Both the position numbers and the translations under genes were made by a program. Under the pieces are notes generated by a model that was not told the DNA's origin, ran no database searches, and saw nothing but the letters and a program-made list of their open reading frames with translations. Below, piece by piece: positions 55,705-64,000 of a stretch of DNA of 64,000 bases. Within the stretch, counting starts at the first letter, position 1. Each line of letters begins with the position of its first letter. Source of the DNA: Molanna angustata (taxonomy: Eukaryota > Arthropoda > Insecta > Trichoptera > Molannidae); contig OY754978.1 of the NCBI GenBank assembly GCA_963576475.1, positions 16,340,218 to 16,404,217 on the forward strand, given 5' to 3'.

Positions 55705-56330
55705 TTAAAACGAATGGGTTGTGGCCAACACTAAACTCCTCACTAACAAGTCATTCTATAAAGTAATAAAATTTTGTATGGAGAATATTCAGCATTTTCA
55801 TGTAATGAATATGTAATTTTTTTATTTAAATATTTTAATATGAAAACCTAACAATTATTCAATGCCAAAGTATTGTGCCTTTTTACCAATTTGAAAATAA
55901 AAATTTAAAATTATAATTTTTCTAAGCTTGGGGACACACAAATATTTGACAGTTAAAAAATTGAAATGCACTATTCAGATATCCTTTAAAATCTAATGGG
56001 GTCTAAGCGAGTATTAGATATGCATACATATTTGCAAAATTTGAAAAGAATCAAAAGAGTACTTTAGTCTATAATCGATAAAGTAAAATAAACACGCCGT
56101 ACATATCACACAGCACATATGTAGCACATAGCATACACACAGATACATTGTGATGAAACTTTCAGAATAAAATCTCAGCATGATACTAGTTGATAATCTG
56201 CAATAAAAAATACCCTTAAACATTGCGAAATCACCAATCCCCACTATATCCCCTTTGGTTAGTAAGGAGTAAAAATTTGTACATAAATTTGTCAGTATAA
56301 GTATTGTAAAGATCAAAAAGAGTAAAGATC
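55705..56330 (+). repeat. Rep-C copy 3, joined to the 65-bp satellite
   Basis: AACGAATGGGTTGTGGCCAA, CACTAAACTCCTCACTAACA, ATATTCAGCATTTTCATGTA, AATCTAATGGGGTCTAAGCG, TTTGCAAAATTTGAAAAGAA, ACACGCCGTACATATCACAC, AAACTTTCAGAATAAAATCT and TGATACTAGTTGATAATCTG. It continues through CCCCTTTGGTTAGTAAGGAG into the satellite at 56335. It is the best preserved of three plus-strand copies. Confidence 0.8.
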
Positions 56331-56334
56331 TAGA

Positions 56335-57625
56335 GATCCAAATGACATTTTTTGCATAAACTACGACCACAGTAAGACAAATTGGGTGTTAAGTTTTTGA
56401 TTACCAAATTATATTTTTCACATTAACTACGATCACAGTAAGCCAAATATATATTAACAAAGATTCTGAGATCCAAATGATATTTCTAACATAAACACGA
56501 TCACAGTCAGCCAAATATTGTGTTAAGATTCTTAGATCCAAATTATATTTTTCACATAAACTACAGTCACAGCAAGCCAAATATAGTGTTAAGATTCTGA
56601 GATCCAAATGATATTTTTAACATAAACACAATCACAGTAATCCAAATATTGTGTTAAGATTCTGAGATCCAAATTATATTTTTCACATAAACTACAATCA
56701 CAGCAAGCCAAAGTAGGTGTTAAGATTTTCAGATCCAAATGATATTTTTCACATAAACTACGATGGCAGTAAGCCAAATTAGGTGTTAAGATTCTCAGAT
56801 CCAGATGATTAACAATTCAACAGCATGAACACTTTAAAACACTTTATCTTTCATATATACGCCCTCATCTAGAATTTTGTACATCAATTTGGATTCCGCA
56901 TTATAAAATCCACAGCAACCGTATTGAAAACATCCAGAAAACTTTTTTTAAATATTTAGAGAGACGACTATTCATTGAACATATTAATTACAAATTATCT
57001 ACAGAATTCTTCACATTAAACACATTGCAAGACAGAAGGACCTTATTCGATCAACTGTTACTGTATAAAATATGCAACAACCTAATTGACTCCCCCGATT
57101 TACTAAGCACTATATCACTCCACGTACCAAACAGGTACACCCGTTCGAAAAATTCATTTCATCTACCTATTTGCCATACTAATTACAGAAATCACTCGAC
57201 TATTTACAGAATTCAACGTGCCAATAATCTAAAGTTTAAACACACTGACATTTTCCATGACTCCATAGAAACTTACCGTAAACAAATAAAGATGTTTTTC
57301 AACCCAGTTCCCTAATTCCTTCAAAAAAGCTCCATCCTTCACTCCAATAATCCCTCCTTTCCCCATTTTATTTTCATTATATATTGTATTTTTTTTTATT
57401 ATCAATTGTTTTTTTTTCTTTTCTTATAATTGTTATTCTTTAACCTACTGCTCAGCAAACTTGTTATTTGTAATTCATTCATGTAAATTGAAGAAAACAA
57501 TATTGGCTTGTAATAATTTTAAAAGCACCAAATGTAACGAAATAATTAACAAAGCTGTAGTTTTCTGAAATAAAATAAATAAATAAATATTTTTCACATA
57601 AACTACGATGACAGCAAGCCAAATT
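56335..57625. repeat. 65-66 bp satellite, about 8 units, split by a LINE
   Basis: Unit: GATCCAAATGATATTTTTCA, CATAAACTACGATCACAGTA, AGCCAAATATTGTGTTAAGA, TTCTGA. Units from 56335 to 56808 alternate between an AAATGA/CTAACATAAACACGA type and an AAATTA/TTCACATAAACTACA type, giving a dimer of about 131 bp. The last unit is cut after GATCCAGATGAT at 56808 and resumes at about 57589 with ATTTTTCACATAAACTACGA. The minus strand has open frames (repeating LDLRILTQYL) that are only a by-product. Confidence 0.92.
56809..57588 (+). mobile_element. Jockey/CR1-type LINE inserted in satellite
   Basis: From the first base inside the insertion an open frame runs to the stop at 57313: LTIQQHEHFKTLYLSYIRPH, LEFCTSIWIPHYKIHSNRIE, NIQKTFFKYLERRLFIEHIN, LQDRRTLFDQLLLYKICNNL, IDSPDLLSTISLHVPNRYTR, SKNSFHLPICHTNYRNHSTI. 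This is the region following the reverse transcriptase catalytic core: LYxSxIRxHLEYCSxVWxPHY...RIExIQKxFxKYL...RR. The 3' untranslated region (57316-57570) ends in AAATAAATAAATA. The frame has no stop or frameshift over 168 codons, so it is young, yet 5'-truncated and immobile. Confidence 0.88.
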
Positions 57626-57784
57626 ATTAAACGTTTTAAAAATTTCTCCACAATAATTAGTAGGTACTCTGTATTCCAGAGGAACTCGACATTGTGTACT
57701 GATAGTAAAAGCTTTTTTTCACCAATTAAAATATTTATTTAAACTAGAACTCCAATTATGTCAGGCAGCTTTATTGACTCCAAT
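57626..57784. other. Short unassigned spacer
   Basis: No feature recognised. Confidence 0.3.
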
Positions 57785-57985
57785 AACTCTTTAATAATCT
57801 GTACTCAATACAACAGGCAAAATGATATCTCACATTAGGTTCACCATGTTATCTTTGTAGGTGAGATAAAATGATGTGTGGGGATGCACGCGTGTTTCGT
57901 ACTTCTATTAAAACTGTAGTGCACAACTGTCGCTGTCTACCCTATATCGTGGGATATGCCCTGATGTTATGTATAAATGAATAAG
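57785..57985 (+). repeat. Rep-B copy
   Basis: CAATACAACAGGCAAAATGA, TATCTCACATTAGGTTCACC, GATGTGTGGGGATGCACGCG, TGTTTCGTACTTC, GTGCACAACTGTCGCTGTCT and ACCCTATATCGTGGGATATG. It is continuous across the site where 17246 has a SINE-3. Confidence 0.7.
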
Positions 57986-58011
57986 TATATTTTTAAACAA
58001 TTTTATTATAC

Positions 58012-58082
58012 CTTGATTCTCGAGCAACTTACAGGTCCTATGTCAAACGTTGAACAAACACACACCCAATCGTCTCATAGAT
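58012..58082 (-). mobile_element. SINE-1 tail fragment with deletion
   Basis: TTGATTCTCGAGCAACTTAC, AGGTCCTATGTCAAACG, ACACACACCCAATCGTCTCA. The block between the GGGTG end and the CGATT region is missing, and so is the tRNA head. Confidence 0.55.
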
Positions 58083-58503
58083 AAAAATAAAGGACTATTC
58101 GACATTGATAGTAAATAATAAATTTTTTTAACCATTTTTATTTAAAAAAACATAAAAATTGAATCAAGGAGATGCGGAGGCGTTCAATGTGAATGGTTTG
58201 TTTTGAAGAATAAAACAATTTCCTTAGCAGTGTTGAAATACTATACTTCCGTTATAATTTTATTATCATAATTGTATTTGTCATCTCAATTTCTCTCTTT
58301 ATCCTTTAAGAAATGTGATCCACCAAGCGGGCTAACTAATATTATTTAGATCACAGGGCCAAAAATTTGAACGCCTTGTTTATATTTTGTCCCTCCCTAC
58401 GGACATTTTCCAAGGGGATGAAACGGGGTAAAGTAGGCCAGGGATTATATTTGTTACCAAGATAGTGGCGCTGGATATAACCTCATCTAATGAAGTAGCA
58501 ATA
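58083..58503. other. No gene recognised
   Basis: AT-rich. AAGGGGATGAAACGGGGTAA near 58412 lies just downstream of the minus-strand LINE relic and could be its 3' part. Confidence 0.35.
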
Positions 58504-58962
58504 TTAATTGAAAGCACTAGCACTATGACGTTTTCGAATAACCACAGATACCCGTTTTTCGCGTTTGATAGTAAAATGTAGGGAAAAAGTTATATTCAGA
58601 AACGTTTTAGTGTTTATTGAAAACTTATTCAATTCATGTGTACATGTAACTCCAATCAAGGGGCATGAGAGAAGGTGCGAGTTGTCCTGCACAGTGCCAC
58701 ACTCACAGGTATCTTCCTCTCTGTAGCCCCATTTTTTGAGGTTACTGTAGCAGCGGGTGACGCCTGTTCTTAGTCTGTTGATTGCCCTCCATGTTGCATA
58801 TGGTAAGTTGTGTCCCACTGACATCTCCTCAGCTGGAGGTAAGTGTGTGGGACTGGCACTCTCTGCACGCCACAATGACAGCCTTCGGGCCCCGGGTGGT
58901 TCGACCACAGGAGAAGTCGACTCCAGGAAACTCTTCCTTGACTTCAGTATAATTGAATACAT
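58504..58962 (-). mobile_element. LINE C-terminal relic (jockey-like)
   Basis: The minus-strand open frame of ~150 codons contains HNLPYATWRAINRLRTGVTR, CYSNLKKWGYREEDTCECGT and VQDNSHLLSCPL. W...NRLRTG..RC...L.KWG......C.CG..Q...HLL.CPL is the post-reverse-transcriptase cysteine block of jockey-like LINEs. Residues after it (TCTHELNKFSINTKTFLNIT, HFTIKREKRVSVVIRKRHS) look low in similarity to known tails. The N-terminal side ends at the open frame start. No reverse transcriptase remains. Confidence 0.7.
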
Positions 58963-60419
58963 ATATTATATTATGTATAATAGTTGATGTATTTCAAGAA
59001 ATAATTTTACCATAAAATAAGTATTTGCTAAGATTTAAATTTTTTATCTTCAGTTCTTGATGGAATTCCATTTAAATTTCTTAAAATTTTAGTAAATAAA
59101 AATAAATAACTTGTTTAAAATCAATTACACTATTTATTATGACTACAACCTACAGCCAGTTTCGTGCTAAGAACATTTTCACGTAGTCAACGTAGTCTTA
59201 ATAAATAGTGGAATTGATTTAAAACACGTTTTATATTTATTAAAAAAATTAAGAAAAAAAATAAGTTGTTTTTTTATGTTAATAATAAATGACAAAGACC
59301 TATACAGCGATTTGAAGTAGGTACACATAATTTTCGCATTTTTATTTCCTTTTTAATACGTAATATAATGTTAAACATTAAAAATGAAATGTTGACAAAA
59401 GCTCTCAACTTGAGTAATGGGTCCATTGAAAAAAAAATGATCCTCCGAATTGGAATGATATATTATTAAAATATAACAAAAATGTCAGAATTTTCACATA
59501 ATTTTTTTCAATATCAAATCCCATGTTCCTTTGCGAATAAAGTTCAACGAGAAAGAAAAAGGTTATCAAATATTAACCAACCTGAAACTATGAAGAAGTA
59601 ACCTTGTTTATTTTTAATTTCAGATGGATCAGTTTCCAAGATGGGTTCCATATTATTTTTCTTTATGAATGTTTCAACTGTATTCTCTTTTGTCGATGAG
59701 AATTTGTGTTTTTATTTCCGAAAATTGATGAATATACTTTGAACTGAGACAAAGCAGGTCGTTTATTTGAAATAAAGAAACAGATCGTTCCTTGATACGT
59801 ATTGAGAGTATAATATTTATATATATTTGGAAATCCCCAATAATACCTAGTTTCTTCTCGGAGAAATATTTTTTTTGAAAAATAAATTTACAGTGAATTC
59901 ATCCGACAAGCATCGAGTAAATCGAGCTCCTTTTTAACGTAGGCAGAAAGAACAAAATACTTTTTCTCAATGTCATAACTTTTTTGTTTTACACATTATT
60001 ATTAAAGAAGATTTCTTGGTATAGGCATAGACATGGTTGACCTTGTAATCAAACTAGGTATTAACTTTATATCAAACTTAATTTTTTTTTGAGATTACTG
60101 ATCTAGTAGGTATTTAAAAACTACATAAAAGGCCTGACAGGTTACCCATCATCTAAAAATAAATTATTCAATAATTTGTTTTTACAAGATAATCGAATGC
60201 CGAAATTTCCTATCTTGTCAGATATTTACTGCTTCTAAGAATGAGAACTGAGCGACTGAAATAATGCAAAAAATGCAAATTTACGCCTATAAGCTACGCC
60301 AAATCGTCACCATATCGCATAATAAGATTCACAAATATTGGACATTCAAAAAGTAAGTGAAAACCTGTCATTAGTTTCTTTGTTTGATATTTCTTATGTT
60401 TATATCTATATAATGTAAA
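58963..60419. other. AT-rich, with one foldback; no gene
   Basis: Apart from the hairpin at 59101-59240, no shared repeat or coding region is visible. Confidence 0.45.
59101..59240. repeat. Foldback, arms ~46-49 bp
   Basis: Left arm 59101-59146: TTTAAAATCAATTACACTAT, TTATTATGACTAC. The right arm (59192-59240), reverse complemented, is TTTTAAATCAATTCCACTAT, TTATTAAGACTAC. The loop is about 45 bp and includes CCTACAGCCAGTTTCGTGCT. Not similar to the other two hairpins. Confidence 0.75.
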
Positions 60420-60655
60420 AAAAAAATCTAATAAATAAATAAATAAATAAAACAATAAAATAAATAAAATAAATAAAATAAATAAAATAAATAAAATAAA
60501 TAAAATAAATAAAATAAATAAAATAAATAAAATAAATAAAATAAATAAAATAAATAAAATAAATAAAGTATGTAGATAAAATAAATAAAATAAAAAAAAA
60601 TAAAAATAAATAAAATAAATAAAAGAAATAAAACAAATAAAATAAATTAAATAAA

Positions 60656-60686
<31 letters not shown>

Positions 60687-60716
60687 TAAATAAAATAAAC
60701 AAAAAAAAAATAAAAT
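60420..60716. repeat. (AAATAAAATAA)-type microsatellite, ~300 bp
   Basis: Mostly a 10-bp period TAAATAAAAT repeated over 200 bp, with interruptions near 60568-60580 and degenerate A-rich sequence to 60716. It ends exactly where SINE-2 starts. The minus-strand open frame (FIYFIYFIYF) is a by-product. Confidence 0.95.
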
Positions 60717-60718
60717 AA

Positions 60719-60905
60719 ATGGGTCGATGGGTCGATGGCAGAGCGGTTAGCGCGCTGGGCTAGCAATCCAATGGTCGCGAGTTCGAATCCTGCCTCGACC
60801 GATTTCGTTCACCTATAACACAAGCATTTATTCGCTTATTTTAGGGAACGTAGGAAGATGTATATGTACTTGTTAAACAAGGACATATTCATTTAAAAAA
60901 AAAAA
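60719..60905 (+). mobile_element. SINE-2 (tRNA-derived), full length
   Basis: ATGGGTCGATGGGTCGATGG, CAGAGCGGTTAGCGCGCTGG, GCTAGCAATCCAATGGTCGC, GAGTTCGAATCCTGCCTCGA, CCGATTTCGTTCACCTATAA, AGGAAGATGTATATGTACTT and ACAAGGACATATTCATTT, with an A tail to about 60906. A and B boxes look good. The GGGTCGAT start is duplicated. Confidence 0.92.
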
Positions 60906-61020
60906 TACATAGCTAGATATCTTGGTACACATAACTTGCTTTGCAGTTTGGAGTTCAGTGTACTACTGTCCATTGAACCAAATAATATATTTATTCATTC
61001 GTTTTAAATATTCAGGATCC

Positions 61021-62774
61021 GTAAAGAGAAAGCTTCGAAAGGAATAAATGATAGAGATGGAAAAATAATTATGGACGAAGATGGCGTGAAAGAGCGATGG
61101 AAAGAATATTTCGAGGAACTGTATGATAGCGGAGTAAGAGGGGACGTGAGTCAGAGAACATGGCAAGTAAGTGAAGATGATAAGGATGAAATAACGCAAG
61201 AAGAAGTGTTTGAAGCAGTAAAACACGCGAAAGCGGGGAAAGCTGCCGGGTATGACAGTGTATCAGCTGAACTTATAAAATATGGCGGCGAACAGACGTT
61301 GGAGTGGTGTCTCTCTCTTTTCAACAAATGTTGGGAAGAAGGACACACTCCCTCAGACTGGAGAAATGCAGTCGTGGTACCTTTGTATAAAGGTAAAGGA
61401 TCGAAGCTCGACTGCAAAAACTATAGAGCCATAAGTTTGCTAAGCTCAGTTGGTAAGATGTATGCAAGGATCCTGGATCAAAGAGTACGAAAGGTTACAG
61501 AGAGCAAGATTTGGGATGCTCAAGGGGCTTTTGTTGGCGGCAGAGGATGTATAGACCAAATTTTTTCTTTACGTATGGTCACAGAAAAGGTTTTGGGTAA
61601 AAACCAAAAACTTTTCTGCGCCTTTATAGACCTTGAAAAGGCCTATGAAAAAGTTGTAAGAGAAAAACTATGGAATATACTATCGATGTACGGAGTGAAG
61701 AGTAAGCTGATACGTGCAATCGCTTCATTATACGAGAACAGCAAAGCATGTGTTCGTGTTAAGGACACAACAACAACTTGGTTCTCTATAAATAATGGCG
61801 TTAGACAGGGGTGCGTGTTGTCCCCTTGGCTCTTTAATCTCTACATTGATTTCTGCACAAGAGCCCTTAAGTATGAAAGTAAGGGTCTGAAACTGAGTAC
61901 TGTAACAGTACGTGATCTGATGTATGCAGACGACAAAGTATTGTTAGCAGAAAGTATGGAAGAGTTACAGTATCTTGTAAGTATGGTATATGAAGGATGC
62001 ATAGAAAACGGACTTAAAATGAATGCCAGCAAATCAATGGTAATGGTCTTTGAAAAGAGTGAAAGCAGAACAGTGTGTCAAATAAAAGTAGAGAATGAAT
62101 GGCTTGAACAAGTCGACGAGTATGTCTATCTGGGTAGTATGTTCCAACGGAATGGACGGCCTGATAAGGATATTGAAAGAAGAGTTATGGCAGGAAACAG
62201 AGTGAATGGAGCACTTAGACCAGTTATGAATGATCGCAACATATCAAGAGACGCTAAAGTTGCCATTCATAACGCAATCGTAGTGCCAACCCTGACGTAT
62301 GCAAGTGAGACCTGGACATGGCAGAAGTCGCACGAAAGCAGAATAAATGCAGTTGAAATGAGATCGCTTAGAAGAATTTGTAACAGAACGATGTATGATA
62401 GAGTTCGGAATGAAGATACAAGGAAAGAATGTAAGATAAAGAAAGATGTAATTAACAGAATGAAAGTTAACACATTGAGATGGTTTGGCCACTTGGGGAG
62501 AATGAACGAAGAACGCCTGACGAAGAAAATATACAAAGCTGACAGGAACGGAATAAGAGGTCGCGGGCGCCCAAGAAAAGGATGGCACGACCATGTAAAC
62601 GATATTTTGAAAGATGGAAATGTAAGAAGCATGAACAACAGACGAACATGTATAAGACGATGTATGAATGTTGATGAGGCGATGAATGTGTGTCAAGATG
62701 TGGCGTTCGGTTCTCTCTGCCTACCCCGTGAGGGACATGGCGTGATGGTATGTATGTATGTATGTAAAGAGAAA
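61021..62774 (+). mobile_element. RTE-A LINE, 5'-truncated, with 11-bp target duplication
   Basis: The insertion is 61032-62763 (1.73 kb), flanked by GTAAAGAGAAA at 61021-61031 and 62764-62774. It carries most of the reverse transcriptase and the entire C-terminal part of an RTE-like polyprotein. The upstream endonuclease domain of a full element is missing. The 3' end is a TATGTATGTATG repeat, as in the copy at 19911-20482. Because the endonuclease is gone it cannot transpose alone. The clean duplication and long open frame mark it as one of the youngest insertions here. Confidence 0.92.
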
Positions 62775-62840
62775 TGTTTAGTTATAAACATCACGTGTTG
62801 TTTCCCTCGCAATAAGAGTCTTGTCTGCAAAGTTAAATAG
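61071..62840 (+). CDS. RTE-like reverse transcriptase, truncated and 3' frameshifted
   Basis: A 589-codon open frame. Reverse transcriptase blocks in order: WRNAVVVPLYKGKGSKLDCK and NYRAISLLSSVGKMYARIL (residues ~97-135), QGAFVGGRGCIDQ (~151), motif A FIDLEKAYEKV (~185, D187), motif B NNGVRQGCVLSPWLFNLYID (~241), motif C LMYADDKVLLAES (YADD at 285-288), then KMNASKSMVMVF and YVYLGSMF. All three catalytic aspartates are present. The C-terminal region has YASETWTW, LRWFGHLGRMNEERLTKKIY and GRPRKGWHDHVNDIL. After DEAMNVCQD the frame differs from the 19911 copy: VAFGSLCLPREGHGVM reads one frame away from the expected WRSVLSAYPVRDMA-stop (stop at 62743-62745), so a small indel near 62695-62702 removed the natural stop. 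The last ~25 codons are host flank. The start ATG at 61071 is simply the first in the insertion; the natural start is lost. Confidence 0.85.
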   Translation: MDEDGVKERWKEYFEELYDSGVRGDVSQRTWQVSEDDKDEITQEEVFEAVKHAKAGKAAGYDSVSAELIKYGGEQTLEWCLSLFNKCWEEGHTPSDWRNAVVVPLYKGKGSKLDCKNYRAISLLSSVGKMYARILDQRVRKVTESKIWDAQGAFVGGRGCIDQIFSLRMVTEKVLGKNQKLFCAFIDLEKAYEKVVREKLWNILSMYGVKSKLIRAIASLYENSKACVRVKDTTTTWFSINNGVRQGCVLSPWLFNLYIDFCTRALKYESKGLKLSTVTVRDLMYADDKVLLAESMEELQYLVSMVYEGCIENGLKMNASKSMVMVFEKSESRTVCQIKVENEWLEQVDEYVYLGSMFQRNGRPDKDIERRVMAGNRVNGALRPVMNDRNISRDAKVAIHNAIVVPTLTYASETWTWQKSHESRINAVEMRSLRRICNRTMYDRVRNEDTRKECKIKKDVINRMKVNTLRWFGHLGRMNEERLTKKIYKADRNGIRGRGRPRKGWHDHVNDILKDGNVRSMNNRRTCIRRCMNVDEAMNVCQDVAFGSLCLPREGHGVMVCMYVCKEKCLVINITCCFPRNKSLVCKVK

Positions 62841-62915
62841 TTGTACGAACTAATATATTTGCCATCATTTTTAAGAAAAATACCTCTCTGATAATGCTAC
62901 GAAAATAATACTTAG

Positions 62916-63475
62916 GGCTGTGTTTATATTCAACGCTCGACGTCGGGCGTCGGATATACCTAAAGTTGCAGATTATTGCGTTTTTCACACCAATCTCACT
63001 GAACGTTTTGAGCGGCGTTTCAATTTGAACGCAGCATCATTGGGAGTTTTTAAATGTCAAATGTCATTTATCATACATGTCTCTTTTTAGGTAATATTTT
63101 CACCGAAAGACAACAATTGAGCAGTGGAGTAAATAATGATCTCTGACCTTTTATTAGAAATTTTTGAATGATATTTATATAAATATACCTCTTTGTGAAT
63201 ACATGTCATATTGTCATCATAAATAATATCAACTGACATACTAGATACCACAGAAGCAAATAGACGTCATCATTTAAAATAAAAGTCAACACATACATAC
63301 TATAACTACTGTCAGAGCGTTTTTCACCCGACAGTTTTATCGACCGTTTGGTGCGTACACTCGACGTTCAATCTGAACGCGACGTAGCGACTTTCGAGCG
63401 TCTGTTTCCGGTCAAAATAAACTGCTTAGAGCGTCACTAAGTGCACTCTACGTTCATTGTGAACGTAGCCAAGAA
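62916..63475. mobile_element. DNA-transposon-like element, ~560 bp
   Basis: The left edge GGGCTGTGTTTATATTCAAC with GCTCGACG and the right edge (reverse complement) GGCTACGTTCACAATGAACG with TAGAGTG are imperfect inverted ends. The interior is rich in GAACG / CGTTC and GAGCGTC motifs. The 3' half (63240-63470) is colinear with 21366-21592. TTA precedes the left edge, but no matching triplet follows the right edge, so the target duplication is unconfirmed. No transposase. Confidence 0.5.
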
Positions 63476-63524
63476 CTTATGAGCTTTATAAGGTGGTATT
63501 CATTTATATTTTTGTTTCGTTTTT

Positions 63525-63731
63525 CAGGCAACCAACAGGCACCATGTCAGATATTATTTAAACGCGTACCGAATAATAATTCTCTATCTTGCTATCTTGT
63601 AAAATTACAATATTTAGTATCGTCGCACAGATCCAGAACGGAAACAATAAAAAAACTGTGTCTCCACCAGGAATCGAACCGGGGACCCTTGACTCACTAA
63701 TCAGATATTAAATCTACTGAGCTACGAAGGG
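63525..63731 (-). mobile_element. SINE-1, diverged
   Basis: Minus strand: CCTTCGTAGCTCAGTAGATT, AATATCTGATTAGTGAGTCA, AGGGTCCCCGGTTCGATTCC and TGGTGGAGACACAGTTTTTT; body CCGTTCTGGATCTGTGCGAC; ends GGTGCCTGTTGGTTGCCTGA. It is more diverged than other copies but full length. Confidence 0.8.
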
Positions 63732-63962
63732 GAAATATTCTGCACTGATTTTAAGCATAGATTATCCAACTGTCGATTCGTTCATGAGAATTCAATTCTC
63801 TTAATGAATCGACATTATTAAGCCAAGATGCGTGTACGAAGGAAAATTTTGTATGGTGTAGTGGACTTTTTGCAAGCTAATAACACCAACTAGAAGCCTC
63901 GCAGCATATATCTTCCCGTGCATGGATTTACTCAGAATTCGGAGTAGAACATTTTATGTGAG

Positions 63963-63965
<3 letters not shown>
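63732..63965. other. No feature recognised
   Basis: ATTATCCAACTGTCGATTCG, TTCATGAGAATTCAATTCTC and TTAATGAATCGACA form a weak inverted structure near 63759-63813. No gene. Confidence 0.35.

Positions 63966-64000
<35 letters not shown>
63966..64000. repeat. (GT)n microsatellite, cut by window end
   Basis: An uninterrupted GT run of at least 35 bases reaching the last base of the window. The true length is unknown. Confidence 0.95.

Noticed and set aside
60406..60702. 98-codon minus-strand frame rich in FIYFIYF
   Set aside because: Translation of an AAATAAAATAA microsatellite.
60722..60800. tRNA gene candidate with B box AGTTCGAATCC (also 10660-10731, 11650-11721, 45150-45219)
   Set aside because: Same reasoning: dispersed SINE-2 heads followed by a constant body; no closing acceptor stem or pol III terminator.
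62244..62696. Minus-strand frames of 123 and 150 codons
   Set aside because: Antisense of the RTE-A reverse transcriptase frame at 61071-62745.

Overview
Eukaryotic nuclear DNA, most likely from an insect and plausibly a moth or butterfly. The window is AT-rich, has abundant GTAGGTACCTAC/TACCTACC-type motifs, tRNA-headed SINEs, RTE- and jockey/CR1-type LINEs with ATAA-type tails, and a Dong/R4-like element sitting in TAA repeats. No database search was possible, so the order is inferred. I found no convincing host protein-coding gene, no true tRNA or rRNA gene and no CRISPR. Short exons with long introns cannot be excluded by eye, so read this as an intergenic or intronic, transposon-dense region.

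Working family names used below. RTE-A: RTE-like LINE with a (GTAT)n tail. RTE-B: RTE-like LINE with an (AAG)n tail. SINE-1: tRNA head with A box TGGCTCAGTTGG and B box GGTTCGATTCC. SINE-2: head GGTCGGTGGCAGAGCGG, 3' part ending GGACATATTCATT. SINE-3: head with CGGCACAGT and GTGCGGGCGTCCTGGG. Rep-A: a repeat carrying CTCAATAGAGACGAAGTTGG. Rep-B: a repeat carrying GGTTACCCCATATTGTGGG. Rep-C: a ~520 bp repeat carrying GGGTTGTGGCCAAC. Rep-D: a repeat starting AGGTAAGTCTGG.

Layout. 1-5.1 kb: old LINE and SINE fragments. 5.1-7.5 kb: three consecutive tandem-repeat zones. 7.8-8.7 kb: a LINE end with a 94-bp array in its 3' region. 8.7-20 kb: sparse repeats, a 53-bp array and a LINE relic. 19.9-31 kb: RTE-A and RTE-B relics, foldback elements and a 36-bp array. 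31.4-32.1 kb: a GC-richer stretch split by a piggyBac-like MITE. 32.9-37 kb: nearly featureless. 37.0-37.9 kb: a SINE split by a second SINE and by an RTE-B fragment. 39.4-48.4 kb: RTE and R1-type LINE relics and three terminal-inverted-repeat elements, each interrupted by a younger LINE or SINE. 50.2-51.4 kb: the Dong/R4-like element. 52.7-57.7 kb: an inverted-repeat element, SINEs, Rep-C and a 65-bp satellite split by a LINE. 58.5-64 kb: a LINE end, a long microsatellite and the best-preserved gene of the window, a 5'-truncated RTE-A copy (61032-62763) with a complete reverse transcriptase domain and a clear target-site duplication.

The value of the window is its insertion chronology: several nestings can be read directly from target-site duplications or from re-joining the interrupted host repeat.
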